Assembly: GCF_024160875.1 (NCBI RefSeq)
Contig: NZ_JAIULA010000027.1
Coordinates: forward strand, 1 to 36,995
Length of the DNA stretch: 36,995 bases
From: Ligilactobacillus ubinensis
GTDB lineage: Bacteria > Bacillota > Bacilli > Lactobacillales > Lactobacillaceae
Reading direction: 5' to 3'
Shown: positions 26,153-35,089 of the stretch, piece by piece
Numbering within the stretch: the stretch's first letter is position 1
How the letters are laid out: each line of letters opens with the position of its first letter
The notes under the pieces: generated by a model
Told to the model about the DNA's origin: nothing
What the model saw: the letters and a program-made list of their open reading frames with translations, nothing else
Database searches by the model: none
Translations under genes and position numbers: made by a program

Positions 26153-27961
26153 TTATACTAATGCTGGTAAAACAACGTCATCAGCTGTTCCTTTAGCTGT
26201 AATAATCATCATAACTGTAGGATCAAAGCCCTCTGCAACAATTTTATCCAAGTTAAATTCTACCAAAGTTTCTCCTACTTCGACAATTTGATGCTCTTTG
26301 ACTTTAAGATTAAAGTATTTTCCTTCTAATTTAACTGTATATATGCCAATATGAATCAAAACTTCAGAACCATCTTGCATTTTCAACCCGATTGCATGTC
26401 CCGTTTTATAAGTCATCATCACTTCTGCTTTTGCAGGAGCATATAAGATTCCATCTCGAGGTTCAATCGCAACACCTTCACCCAAAATTCCACTTGAAAA
26501 TGTAGCGTCATTTACTTCTTTTAACGGAACAACTATCCCATTAATTGGTGATTCTAGTTTGATATTTGTATCCAGTGTCGTATCTATTGTTTTCGAACTA
26601 GTCTGTTCAGATTCAATTACGTCATCTTTCCAAACAATAATCGTTAATACAAATGATAATAATATTGAAATTACTAAGCAAATCCACGCATACACGAAGT
26701 TCATAGCATTTGACTTATCAACATACATTGTCATACTTGCAATACCAGGTCCAACTAATGCAAATGCTTTAATACTTAAAATCCCGACAATACTTCCTGT
26801 AATAGCACTCGGAATCATAACTGGCCCCAATGCTCGCTTATGCTGGATTGTAACTCCATACAAAGCTGGCTCTGTAATACCAAATAAAGCTGAAATCGCA
26901 GCCGAAACTGCAGTTGCTCGCATTTTTTCATCTTTTGTTCGAACTGCAACACCAAAGCATGTTCCTGCTTCAGAAAAATTATGTGCTAATGAAGCCGGTA
27001 AGTATAGGAGTTCTTTCCCTGTAGAAGTCATCATCGCTACTGCATAAGGCAACAATGCTTTGTGCATTCCTGTAGCCACCATCAATGGTAAAAGAGCTGC
27101 AAGTAACCCTGTTGCAATCCATCCCAAATGATTAAACAAGAAAAGAATAAACGTAGAAATCCAGGTACCAATTATATAACCCATAGGTCCTAAAACGATA
27201 AGTGTTACTGGCACGGTAACCGCCATACATATCAACGGAACTAAGAAAATGCGTACTGGTTTAGGACAATATTTAGTTACATACTTTTCTAAAACTGCAT
27301 ACAACAAAATTGCTAAAATAGCCGGAAAAACTTGTGATGAATAGGTAACATTCGTTATTGATATTCCAAACAATTTCGTCCCTTTGGTTAATAAGGTTAC
27401 TAAATCTGGATAAACCAAAACACTCGCAATTGATACAGAAACCAGAATGTTTACATTTAATTTTTGTGCCGTCGTAATTGCAATCAATAGTGGTAAAAAA
27501 TAAAGTGGTGCCGATCCAATAAAGGAAAATATTTGATATGATGAACTCGTTTCGCTAATCCAACCAATAGAGGCAAACAAAATCATTAATGATTTTAAAA
27601 CACCTGCACCTGCAATTGCAGGAACCAAAGGCTGAAAAATACCAATCAGAAAATCAAGAAATGTTTCATACCACTTTTGCTTAGGTGTATCTACTTTCAC
27701 TTTATCATTATTAAGTTTTCCAATTTTTGCATTTACAGCATCGTACATTTCAACAACAGCATTTCCAACAATTACTTGACATTGTCCTGAGGTATTAACT
27801 GCACCTAGGACCCCATCAACCTTTTTTATTGCATCTAACTTAGTTTTATCATAATCATTAAGTGTAAAACGCAACCTCGTCGAACAATGAATCATTTTAG
27901 TAATGTTTTCCTTGCCACCTACATTTTCAATGATTTTGTCAGCACTTTTATCATAATCCAT
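26153..27961 (-). CDS. bglP: Beta-glucoside-specific PTS transporter EIIBCA
   Basis: This 602-residue protein contains a complete EIIB (phosphocysteine in MIHCSTRLRF, about residue 26), an EIIC membrane domain (about 105-460, with the GITEPALYGV loop), and a C-terminal EIIA whose phosphohistidine lies in EVLIHIGIYTV. It imports and phosphorylates aryl-beta-glucosides such as salicin or cellobiose-type sugars. The start at 27961 has AAGGGA nine bases upstream; the longer frame to 28027 crosses the leader terminator and is rejected. The broken phospho-beta-glucosidase follows after 16 bp, then licT. Confidence 0.94.
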   Translation of the reverse strand: MDYDKSADKIIENVGGKENITKMIHCSTRLRFTLNDYDKTKLDAIKKVDGVLGAVNTSGQCQVIVGNAVVEMYDAVNAKIGKLNNDKVKVDTPKQKWYETFLDFLIGIFQPLVPAIAGAGVLKSLMILFASIGWISETSSSYQIFSFIGSAPLYFLPLLIAITTAQKLNVNILVSVSIASVLVYPDLVTLLTKGTKLFGISITNVTYSSQVFPAILAILLYAVLEKYVTKYCPKPVRIFLVPLICMAVTVPVTLIVLGPMGYIIGTWISTFILFLFNHLGWIATGLLAALLPLMVATGMHKALLPYAVAMMTSTGKELLYLPASLAHNFSEAGTCFGVAVRTKDEKMRATAVSAAISALFGITEPALYGVTIQHKRALGPVMIPSAITGSIVGILSIKAFALVGPGIASMTMYVDKSNAMNFVYAWICLVISILLSFVLTIIVWKDDVIESEQTSSKTIDTTLDTNIKLESPINGIVVPLKEVNDATFSSGILGEGVAIEPRDGILYAPAKAEVMMTYKTGHAIGLKMQDGSEVLIHIGIYTVKLEGKYFNLKVKEHQIVEVGETLVEFNLDKIVAEGFDPTVMMIITAKGTADDVVLPALV

Positions 27962-27993
27962 ATCTATCATTCCCTTCTTTTTATTAGATGCAC

Positions 27994-28092
27994 AAAAAAA
28001 GCAAGATCTTTCAACATGACAACACAAAGTCTATTACGTATAAAACTGCGTAATTCAAACTTCATACTGAGTGTATTGCTGATTGATCTTGC
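27994..28092 (-). terminator. LicT-controlled leader terminator of the bgl operon
   Basis: On the minus strand GCAAGATC (28085-28092) pairs perfectly with GATCTTGC (28001-28008), directly followed by seven U residues (27994-28000). The roughly 76-nt loop can fold further, for example ATTACG/CGTAAT and ACAC/GTGT. Its 5' arm overlaps the RAT element. Confidence 0.7.
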
Positions 28093-28113
28093 CTACATTA
28101 TTAGTTACATGTC
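28085..28113 (-). promoter_or_regulatory. Ribonucleic antiterminator (RAT) site for LicT
   Basis: The minus-strand sequence contains ATGTAACTAATAATGTAGGCAA, shown here as the blocks ATGTAACT, then ATAA, then GTAGGCAAGATC. This aligns with the BglG/LicT RAT pattern (TTGTTACT then GCAGGCAAAACC). It overlaps the 5' arm of the terminator at 27994-28092, exactly the overlap required for antitermination. Similarity is by eye. Confidence 0.6.
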
Positions 28114-28134
28114 ATTTATTAGTTACATGTCATT
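28101..28134. repeat. Direct repeat (period 18) overlapping the RAT site
   Basis: TTAGTTACATGTCATT occurs at 28101-28116 and again at 28119-28134. The first copy is part of the RAT, so the 5' half of the antiterminator element is duplicated between it and the transcription start. Confidence 0.8.
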
Positions 28135-28143
28135 CATTAATAC

Positions 28144-28171
28144 ATCTAATATAAATAACATCTCATGTCAA
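28144..28171 (-). promoter_or_regulatory. Promoter of the bgl operon
   Basis: On the minus strand a perfect TTGACA (28166-28171) is followed after 16 bp by TTAGAT (28144-28149). Transcription would start near 28137, just ahead of the repeated RAT-like sequence. No convincing catabolite-responsive element was found. Confidence 0.6.
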
Positions 28172-28174
28172 GCT

Positions 28175-28685
28175 TAAAAAAGAATTATGAATATAAAATC
28201 GAATGCCAAATCAATTATATTTTCCATCAAAAGCAGTGTGCTACCACATCTTTTTGTTATATCCATAAGAATTAAAGTAGAAACAATTTGTTCACTCTTA
28301 GATTAGAAAACCTTACAGGAACACGTAATCTTATTACTGAAAAAACTTTTTCTATATCCTAAAATGATTTTTATTCTCGCTTAAATATTCTCCGTCCATA
28401 ATATGATTAGAATGTTTTTATTCTAATTAACTAAAAGTTACTTAATTTCATTATCGAACTAAAAACTATAATCTAGTCACTTAATTAATCTGATTTTAAA
28501 ATAGCTATTCTATCTTAATCTGATATTTTATCAAGCAAGTAAATCCTATTTCTTAGTATCACACATAAACTTATGTTCACCTTCAAGCAAATCACTTATA
28601 CTCTGCTATAAAAACCTTTAGCAACTTCATCGAGAATTTGGACTAAACTAATTACATTATAAAAGAATTATTCTATCACTATTAC
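28175..28685. other. Intergenic region of about 500 bp, no gene seen
   Basis: AT-rich sequence between the bgl promoter and the immunity-like gene. No open frame with a ribosome binding site and no strong hairpin was found. Confidence 0.4.
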
Positions 28686-28997
28686 TTACTTAATTATTGA
28701 TCCAAACATAAGTGGTGTAGCTGATAATCCATAACCAAGCCACTCTTCCATCTTGCCTTGACCTAGTATTTCTAAATAAAATTTCCCTGTTGGTTTAGAT
28801 AATTGACTTCGCATCGCCATCGGACGCAATCCTACTTCTAAATCTTTCATGACCCTTGGAAAATACTGTTGTTTTTCTAAACCATTTTTCGCATTCACTA
28901 ATAACTTTCGTTCTTCTTCTTTTACCGTTGGATCAACAATTAAATCATAAATCTTCACTAATATCGCTTCTATTGTTTTATCTTGTTTTTTTGTCAT
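28686..28997 (-). CDS. Bacteriocin immunity protein-like (class IIa / enterocin A immunity type)
   Basis: This protein of about 103 residues is predicted to be all alpha-helical. Its pattern IEAILVKIYDLIVDPTVKEEERKLLVNAKNGLEKQQYFPRV followed by LEVGLRPMAM and KFYLEIL is typical of the cytosolic four-helix-bundle immunity proteins for class IIa (pediocin-like) bacteriocins. Those proteins bind the mannose PTS receptor when it is blocked by bacteriocin. The ATG at 28997, eight bases after AGGGGA, is preferred over 29006. No bacteriocin structural gene or exporter is adjacent, so it would be an orphan immunity gene. Assignment rests on sequence pattern only. Confidence 0.6.
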   Translation of the reverse strand: MTKKQDKTIEAILVKIYDLIVDPTVKEEERKLLVNAKNGLEKQQYFPRVMKDLEVGLRPMAMRSQLSKPTGKFYLEILGQGKMEEWLGYGLSATPLMFGSIIK

Positions 28998-29202
28998 CTT
29001 TTCCATCCCCTAATACATACAGTATCTATCTAAAACTTTGAAAAGCTTACTATCATATCTATAATTATTGCGTCAATGTTTAATGTAAGAATACCACTAT
29101 CAACTAGCATTTGAAATACTAGATCTCACATAACCTATAAAGAATTCTAAACTACTCATAACAGACTAGATATATGCAGCCAAATTATTCAGACTAAAAT
29201 TC

Positions 29203-29249
29203 AAAAATCTGATTGCATCTCAACATAAAAAGATACAATCAGATTTTTT
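29203..29249. terminator. Bidirectional-type terminator before the TSUP permease stop
   Basis: AAAAATCTGATTG (29203-29215) pairs with CAATCAGATTTTT (29236-29248) with inner ATC/GAT, giving U-tracts on both strands. It lies 42 bp past the stop of the minus-strand permease gene. Confidence 0.75.
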
Positions 29250-29290
29250 ATTTCCTATTTTAACAAACTGAATTTTAGCCTGCTCAAAAT

Positions 29291-30088
29291 CTAATACGCC
29301 TGAACAAATAAATATATAGCTAGCCCAAACGCAGCAAAAGCAATTAGAATTCGTAAGAGATGAATATTGATATGTCTAACAATGATTGGGCCAGTATATC
29401 CACCAACTAAAAGACCAATCCCCATTGGGACCACGTATAACCATACTATATGTGATTTAGCAATAAAGATAAAAGTTGCCGTTAAATTTGCTACAAATCC
29501 AATCACATTCTTAATTGCATTTACCACTGGAAATTCATAATCAGTAATAAGCGAAAGAATTGCCAGAAACAATACCCCACCAGCAGCACCAAAATAGCCT
29601 GTATATCCACCAACAAATATCAAGCTAATTGAGCTTAATACTGTAACTACCCTACTCAACTGATATTTTTTCTTAGCGCCTACTGAATCCATGCTATTTG
29701 CAACTACTCGTTTTTTTCGACTCGATAATAATAATAAAATACCTGCACCAAAAATAAAAAATGGAACAACTTTCTCAAAAGAAGTTGATGGTAGATGTAA
29801 TAAAAGTAAGCTACCTCCTACACTACCAATTAATGATAGAAAAATAAAATAGGCTAGTTTTTTCCCGTGTCCTTTAAGTTCTCTGGCTGAAGATACTGTC
29901 GAACCAATTCCCGAAAAAATCAAAGCTGTTGTATTTGTTACATTGGCAATAACTGGTGGAACACCGACAATAAGTAAAGCTGGATAAGAAACTAATGAAG
30001 CCAATCCTGCAACTGATTGCATTAAACCTGCTAAAAATCCGGCAACAATCAGAAAAACAAATATTAAAATCATGAAACTAATCAACAC
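29291..30088 (-). CDS. TauE/SafE (TSUP) family membrane permease
   Basis: The 265-residue protein has about eight hydrophobic segments in the two-fold arrangement of the TSUP family. These include the N-terminal GFLAGLMQSVAGLASLVSYPALL and the internal repeat GGYTGYFGAAGGVLF with its glycine-rich motif. Members move sulfite, sulfonates or other organic anions, often outward. The start is uncertain: GTG (30088) or TTG (30085) lie almost inside the AAGGG sequence, while the ATG at 30073 is 14 bases from it. It appears monocistronic. Confidence 0.85.
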   Translation of the reverse strand: MLISFMILIFVFLIVAGFLAGLMQSVAGLASLVSYPALLIVGVPPVIANVTNTTALIFSGIGSTVSSARELKGHGKKLAYFIFLSLIGSVGGSLLLLHLPSTSFEKVVPFFIFGAGILLLLSSRKKRVVANSMDSVGAKKKYQLSRVVTVLSSISLIFVGGYTGYFGAAGGVLFLAILSLITDYEFPVVNAIKNVIGFVANLTATFIFIAKSHIVWLYVVPMGIGLLVGGYTGPIIVRHINIHLLRILIAFAAFGLAIYLFVQAY

Positions 30089-30376
30089 CCTTCATATTCG
30101 AGCATAATAATAACTCTCATCAAATAAACAAAACTATAGCCATTATACTACATTAATAAAATTTTATAATATGCTTTTAAAAAACTATACTAATTAATTT
30201 ATGCACCTTTAAAATCTAATATCACTTGTTAAAATCTATTAGTATAAATAATATTTAAATTACGTATCCTACAGAATACTCTACTTTAACTCTTCTCTTG
30301 TCGCCTTTTTTAACTATCAATCTGCTAGCTTTCTTTGATAAGCACCTATCCCCAATAAAATATTATTATTTTTATT

Positions 30377-30420
30377 TCACATTTGTGATACTTTACTATT
30401 GTGTTATATTACAAATGTGA
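30377..30420 (+). promoter_or_regulatory. Promoter with paired operator sites upstream of the small HTH gene
   Basis: TTGTGA (30383-30388), a 16-bp spacer and TATATT (30405-30410) form a promoter. TCACATTTGTGA (30377-30388) overlaps the -35, and TTACAAATGTGA (30409-30420), its inverse with one change, overlaps the -10. Two copies of an ACA-TGT dyad on both promoter elements suggest repression, probably by the HTH protein encoded next or by a BlaI/CopY-like repressor, whose sites also have ACA..TGT. Confidence 0.65.
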
Positions 30421-30450
30421 TATACTATAAATTGTAAGAGGTGATTAGAT

Positions 30451-30681
30451 ATGAGGATCGATATTAAAACCTACTTGACGGATAAAGAACTAACTATCTA
30501 CCAAGTAGCTAAGCGTTCCGGATATGGATACACCACCTTACACAAATCTTTCAACAAACAACAGGGTAATTCTACTTCACTGAATCTCCGCGATTTAGAT
30601 GCCTTGGCGCAAGCACAGCATCGCGCGATGTGGGCTGTTTTGCGTGAATTGGAAGAAAATTATCTCAATCGAGATGAATAG
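30451..30681 (+). CDS. Small helix-turn-helix DNA-binding protein (XRE-like)
   Basis: The 76-residue protein contains a helix-turn-helix: ELTIYQVAKRSGYGYTTLHKSF places a recognition helix at residues about 22-35, and LRDLDALAQAQHRAMWAVLREL follows. GAGGTG precedes the start. A pair of inverted operator-like sites flanks its promoter, suggesting autoregulation. The clpL gene follows 130 bp downstream in the same direction without a strong terminator between, so the pair may be co-transcribed. Confidence 0.7.
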   Translation: MRIDIKTYLTDKELTIYQVAKRSGYGYTTLHKSFNKQQGNSTSLNLRDLDALAQAQHRAMWAVLRELEENYLNRDE

Positions 30682-30811
30682 TTTCGGTGGCCACCATAAG
30701 AATAATGTAAGAAGTCCGTATTTGGTAAACGTTATGTTTCTCAGTTAGGGGCTTTTTACAACCCCTTATACTAAATAATTACTAATAAATATTAAATTGG
30801 AGGAATCAATA
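30682..30811 (+). promoter_or_regulatory. clpL upstream region with hairpins, no CtsR site seen
   Basis: The gap contains the palindrome GGTGGCCACC and an inverted repeat AGGGG (30747-30751) / CCCCT (30762-30766), followed by TATACT (30767-30772), a possible -10. I looked for a CtsR operator (direct repeats of GGTCAAA) and for a CIRCE element and found neither. Confidence 0.35.
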
Positions 30812-32914
30812 ATGGCTAACATTCCAGTAGAACCATTTGACAATATGAACGACATTTTTAATGAATTAATGGGTAATATGAACGGTATTAACTCCGAAAA
30901 AAGATATTTGATTAATGGACAACAAGTATCCCCTGAAGAATTTGCACAATATCGTAAAACCGGCAAATTACCACAACAAGCAGTTCCAACAAATACTAAA
31001 CAACAAAAAAAGAACGGCATTCTTGCTAAACTTGGCCGCAATCTGACTGAAGAAGCACGTGCTGGCAAACTTGATCCAGTAATTGGACGAAACAAGGAAA
31101 TTCAAGAAACCGCTGAAATTTTATCCCGGCGCAGTAAAAATAATCCCGTTCTTGTCGGGGATGCCGGGGTTGGTAAAACTGCCGTAGTGGAAGGACTTGC
31201 ACAAGCAATCGTCCATGGTAATGTCCCTGCCGCAATTAAAAACAAAGAAATAATCAGTATTGATATTTCTAGCCTTGAAGCTGGCACACAATTCCGAGGG
31301 AGCTTTGAAGAAAATATTCAAAACTTAGTCAAAGAAGTCGCAACGGCTAAAAACATCATCTTATTCTTTGATGAAATCCATCAAATTCTTGGTGCTGGTG
31401 GCATGGGTGGTGAAAGTGGTTCAAAAGGCTTATCTGACATCTTAAAACCAGCTTTATCTCGTGGTGACATTACTATTATTGGCGCAACCACGCAAGATGA
31501 ATATCGCAACACTATTATGAAAGATGGTGCCTTAGCACGCCGTTTTAATGAAGTAAAAGTCAATGCTCCTAGTCCTGAAGATACTTTCAAAATTCTAAAG
31601 GGCATTTGTAAGCTTTATGAAAAACACCATAACGTTATCTTACCTGACGCCGTTTTACAAGCTGCAGTAGATTATTCGGTTCAATATATTCCTCAACGAA
31701 GTTTGCCAGATAAGGCGATTGACTTATTGGACATGACTGCCGCACACCTTGCTGCTAAACATCCAGTCGCTGATATCACTCAACTTGAAGCAGATATTAA
31801 AAAAGCTACTCAGCAACAAAAAGACGCTGCTGCCAAAGAAGACTATGAAGCAGCTGCTAAAGCCAAAACGAAGGTTATTAACTTACAACAACAAATCGCT
31901 AATAGTTCCAAGACTAAAAAGGCAACTGCCACAGTTAATGATGTCGCTGCTGCAGTTGAACGTTTAACTGGCATTCCTGTTTCTAAGATGGGTGCTAATG
32001 ATATTGAACGTCTCAAAGGCATCGCTAAACGTTTGAAAGGTAAAGTAATCGGTCAAAACGAAGCTGTAGAAGTTGTTGCTCGTGCAATTAGACGTAATCG
32101 TGCCGGTTTTGACGAAGGCAATCGGCCAATCGGAAGTTTCCTTTTTGTTGGACCTACTGGTGTCGGTAAAACTGAATTGGCTAAGCAATTAGCCTTAGAC
32201 ATGTTTGGAAATAAAGATAGCATCATTCGTTTAGATATGTCTGAATATTCAGACCGCACTGCTGTTTCAAAATTAATCGGCACAACTGCTGGTTATGTCG
32301 GTTATGACGACAACAAAAATACGTTAACTGAACGAGTACGGCGTCAGCCTTATTCAATCGTACTGTTAGATGAAATTGAAAAAGCTGATCCACAAGTTAT
32401 TACTTTACTCCTACAGGTTCTTGATGATGGTCGCCTAACCGATGGGCAAGGAAACACTATTGACTTCAAAAATACAGTAATTATCGCAACTTCCAACGCA
32501 GGGTTTGGTAATGAAAAGCTAACTGGTGATGTTAAAGATCAAGAGTTATTAGATCGTATCGCTCCCTACTTCCGCCCTGAGTTTATCAATCGATTTAATG
32601 CGATTGTTGAATTTTCACACTTAACCAAGCAAGACTTAGAAAAAATTGTTGATTTAATGCTTGCTGATGTTAACACAACATTAGCTAAGAAAGGGATTAA
32701 CTTAACTGTTAGCCCCGCTGCCAAGAAATATCTAATTGAACAAGGCTATGATGAAGCCATGGGGGCACGTCCATTACGTCGTGTTATTGAACAACAAATC
32801 AGAGATAAAGTTACTGATTTTTATTTAGATCACTTAGATGTTAAACATCTCCAAGCTGATATCACAGATAATACCTTAATAATCAGCGAACAAAAAGAAG
32901 CCGTTACCGTTTAA
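30812..32914 (+). CDS. clpL: ATP-dependent Clp ATPase/chaperone ClpL
   Basis: The protein of about 700 residues has a short N-terminus ([14 protein letters not shown], then [24 protein letters not shown]) characteristic of ClpL rather than ClpC or ClpE; there is no zinc finger and no N-terminal Clp repeat. Two AAA+ modules follow: Walker A GDAGVGKT and Walker B ILFFDEIH in the first, a coiled middle region (about 325-380), then GPTGVGKT and IVLLDEIEK in the second. ClpL is a heat-shock disaggregase of lactic acid bacteria. The start at 30812 follows TTGGAGGA; the TTG at 30797 lies within that site. A long hairpin terminator follows. Confidence 0.93.
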   Translation: MANIPVEPFDNMNDIFNELMGNMNGINSEKRYLINGQQVSPEEFAQYRKTGKLPQQAVPTNTKQQKKNGILAKLGRNLTEEARAGKLDPVIGRNKEIQETAEILSRRSKNNPVLVGDAGVGKTAVVEGLAQAIVHGNVPAAIKNKEIISIDISSLEAGTQFRGSFEENIQNLVKEVATAKNIILFFDEIHQILGAGGMGGESGSKGLSDILKPALSRGDITIIGATTQDEYRNTIMKDGALARRFNEVKVNAPSPEDTFKILKGICKLYEKHHNVILPDAVLQAAVDYSVQYIPQRSLPDKAIDLLDMTAAHLAAKHPVADITQLEADIKKATQQQKDAAAKEDYEAAAKAKTKVINLQQQIANSSKTKKATATVNDVAAAVERLTGIPVSKMGANDIERLKGIAKRLKGKVIGQNEAVEVVARAIRRNRAGFDEGNRPIGSFLFVGPTGVGKTELAKQLALDMFGNKDSIIRLDMSEYSDRTAVSKLIGTTAGYVGYDDNKNTLTERVRRQPYSIVLLDEIEKADPQVITLLLQVLDDGRLTDGQGNTIDFKNTVIIATSNAGFGNEKLTGDVKDQELLDRIAPYFRPEFINRFNAIVEFSHLTKQDLEKIVDLMLADVNTTLAKKGINLTVSPAAKKYLIEQGYDEAMGARPLRRVIEQQIRDKVTDFYLDHLDVKHLQADITDNTLIISEQKEAVTV

Positions 32915-32967
32915 AATTACTAGTGTAACTCTTAAAAGAATGACGCTTCTTACTAACAATTCTTTAA

Positions 32968-33024
32968 AATAGTCCTCCCTAACTACATTGTTACATTACA
33001 ATGTGTGTTTAAGGAGGACTATTC
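32968..33024. terminator. Terminator between clpL and the convergent peptidase
   Basis: AATAGTCCTCC pairs perfectly with GGAGGACTATT, and ACATTGT/ACAATGT lies inside the loop. T residues follow on the plus strand. Confidence 0.75.
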
Positions 33025-33156
33025 TTTTGCAATAATTACCATTGTTTTATCAAACTATCCAGTTAACTTCAAAGGTATTACATAAATCAGCTAAACTATT
33101 AAGGATATCGCTTATCTATTTATAATTCATATGTAAGTAAAGCACTGAATTTTTAT

Positions 33157-34248
33157 TTACATACTTTTCATTTCAGTATCAAAAAAGGGCTCTGTTATCT
33201 TAATTTTAGATTGATCTAAGTCAATATCAACCATTGCTCCATATGGAATTACCGTGCGTGGAAATGCATGTCCAAAGTTTACATTATACATAATAGGTGT
33301 TTTTAGATCAGCTGTTACTGCTAATAGCTTAGCTTTGTACTCCTCAAAAAAAGCATTGTTCTGCGGTTTACCTACAATAATGCCAGCAACGTTCTCCAAA
33401 ACTCCCTGTTTTTTTAAGGTTAATAACATTTGCTCATATAAATCAGGATTAGGTTTTTCTTCACTCGTTTCAATAAATAATACCTTGTTTTTCCATTCCT
33501 CATTTGTTGGAAAAATTTGATATTTTTTAATAACAGTAGCTTCATCAACATATCTATTTTGAGTCAAGCAATCATACAAGCTATCCAAGCAACCGCCTAA
33601 TAGTTTGCCCGTGAGATGTCCTTTTCCACGCAAAACCTGATATCCATCTTTTTCAATATGACTAATTCTGGGTGTTCCTATAGCATTTAGTGAAAAGTCG
33701 GTCCGTTCTTCATACCAAATAGGACTTGACTGAATTTGTGTTGTGGTTGGATTATGAAAATATTGTGTAAATGCAGTACGCGTATATGGTAACATCGCTT
33801 TATCTAATTCAGCTAAATCACTTAAGAGATTAGGACCATAAAAAGTCGCTAATCCCAGCCGATATAACATTAGATGATTGATTGTTGTATCAGAAAAACC
33901 CGTGAAAATTTTTGGATTACGTTTTACACTCTCAATAAAGTTTGCATCTTCTAGCAAATATGGCAATAAGCGATATGTATCATCTCCACCAATCACACAA
34001 ATAATTCCTTTGATTTTTGGATTAGCAAATGCTGTTTTCAAATCTGCAGCTCTTTTTTCAGGATTATCATGTAGTTCTTTCAATCCGCTAAGTGCATTAG
34101 GCATACAGATTGGCTTTAACCCCATTTGCCGCAAACGTTTTATCCCCAACTTCAACTGATGGTGCGCACTTTTTTCACCTAAAATTCCACTAGATAGGCT
34201 CACTATCGCAACTGAGTCACCTTTTTTTAGCATTGTTGGTTTTATCAT
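33157..34248 (-). CDS. S66 family LD-carboxypeptidase / MccF-like serine peptidase
   Basis: This protein of about 363 residues belongs to peptidase family S66. The nucleophile Ser is in FTGFSDTTINH, the catalytic Glu in LFIETSEEKPN, and the His in NVNFGHAFPRTVIPYG, giving the Ser-Glu-His triad. The family includes LdcA, which trims murein tetrapeptides, and MccF, which cleaves microcin C-type peptide nucleotides. The start at 34248 overlaps the preceding gene by four bases (ATGA) and has GGGAGA eight bases upstream, so it is translationally coupled. It lacks a signal peptide and so acts in the cytoplasm. The longer MccF-like length and loop after residue 170 favour MccF-like, but this is uncertain. 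Confidence 0.85.
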   Translation of the reverse strand: MIKPTMLKKGDSVAIVSLSSGILGEKSAHHQLKLGIKRLRQMGLKPICMPNALSGLKELHDNPEKRAADLKTAFANPKIKGIICVIGGDDTYRLLPYLLEDANFIESVKRNPKIFTGFSDTTINHLMLYRLGLATFYGPNLLSDLAELDKAMLPYTRTAFTQYFHNPTTTQIQSSPIWYEERTDFSLNAIGTPRISHIEKDGYQVLRGKGHLTGKLLGGCLDSLYDCLTQNRYVDEATVIKKYQIFPTNEEWKNKVLFIETSEEKPNPDLYEQMLLTLKKQGVLENVAGIIVGKPQNNAFFEEYKAKLLAVTADLKTPIMYNVNFGHAFPRTVIPYGAMVDIDLDQSKIKITEPFFDTEMKSM

Positions 34249-34769
34249 TTTACTATTCTCCCTATCCATGTTAAAAATTCTTTTATCTCAGCTTTTGATT
34301 TTAAAATAACAATTTTACTTTGGTCACTCTTATACTTTTGTAGCAATCGCTTTGTATTTTGTTCATCGTATGCCCATACTAACTTTAAAAATGCCCAGTA
34401 ATCATAATCAAAATGTTCGCTAAATTGTTTGGGCATCTCTGGTCTGCTCGCATTATCTAACCGATACTGAATAGATCTTTTAATTATTCTATAGACCGCC
34501 TTAACTTTATTGACCTTTAACCAAATAATCAAATTAGCTTGAGTAACTCTAAGTGGGATAGTTCTATTATAGTTTCCTTCAATAATACAGTCTTGTTGTC
34601 GTAAAAAGCTTATTTGTTCATTTTCAAAATAACGTTTCGCATCATCTGAATAATCAGTTTTATGCCATAAGCTATCTAATTGCAACAAAGGATAATTTGT
34701 GATATTAGCTATTTTCAAAGCTAGTGTTGACTTTCCGCTTCCACAATTTCCAATAATTATTATTCTCAT
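34245..34769 (-). CDS. P-loop kinase-like protein (FlaR / topology modulation, adenylate kinase-like)
   Basis: The 174-residue protein starts MRIIIIGNCGSGKSTLALKI, with a Walker A at residues about 8-15, followed by LQLDSLWHKTDYSDD and the IIEGNYNRT segment. This arrangement is typical of the adenylate-kinase-like FlaR/topology modulation group. The usual lid arginines are represented in RIIKRSIQYRLDNASRPEM. The substrate of the family is not established. It is the first gene of a two-gene operon with the S66 peptidase. AAGGAG precedes the start. Confidence 0.75.
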   Translation of the reverse strand: MRIIIIGNCGSGKSTLALKIANITNYPLLQLDSLWHKTDYSDDAKRYFENEQISFLRQQDCIIEGNYNRTIPLRVTQANLIIWLKVNKVKAVYRIIKRSIQYRLDNASRPEMPKQFSEHFDYDYWAFLKLVWAYDEQNTKRLLQKYKSDQSKIVILKSKAEIKEFLTWIGRIVK

Positions 34770-34991
34770 TGACTTTCTCCTTAATCTTGTTGCTTAAGCT
34801 AAATATGTAAACCTACTATACCGTATAATCACTACTTTTTCACGAATTAAATTTCACGATTGTTTAGTTATCAAAGAAATGGAACTACAATATCCAAAAT
34901 AAGCGTTTCAAAATATTAAACAATTTGAAATTTCAAGCATAGTAATCTAGATTTTGTGTAGAAAATCCAACCACAATCTCCATAAAGCTCA

Positions 34992-35053
34992 ACTAGTTTG
35001 TTTTACAAGTTAGAGGAGATATGTTAAACTACTAGTATGCAAAACAAACTAGT
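34992..35053 (+). promoter_or_regulatory. Promoter and 13-bp inverted repeat operator of the PadR gene
   Basis: ACTAGTTTGTTTT (34992-35004) and its perfect complement AAAACAAACTAGT (35041-35053) flank a promoter: TTTACA (35002-35007), 17 bp, then TAAACT (35025-35030) with an upstream TGT. A third ACTAGT lies at 35031-35036. PadR repressors bind such dyads at their own promoters, so autoregulation is likely. Confidence 0.75.
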
Positions 35054-35089
35054 AACTTAACAATTTTAATGCAAAAGAGATGATTACTG

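Noticed and set aside
26559-27047. 162-codon plus-strand open frame opposite bglP
   Set aside because: Antisense to a well-conserved PTS gene, with no ribosome binding site or family resemblance.
27962-28027. N-terminal extension of BglP starting MCCHVERSCF
   Set aside because: It would be translated from within the leader terminator and precedes the AAGGGA ribosome binding site; EIIB domains normally begin near the chosen start.
28101-28134. CRISPR-like tandem repeat
   Set aside because: Only two units with a two-base gap and no spacers; it is a short duplication overlapping the RAT site.
31026-32283. Several minus-strand open frames inside clpL
   Set aside because: They are shadows of the strongly conserved clpL reading frame and have no ribosome binding sites.
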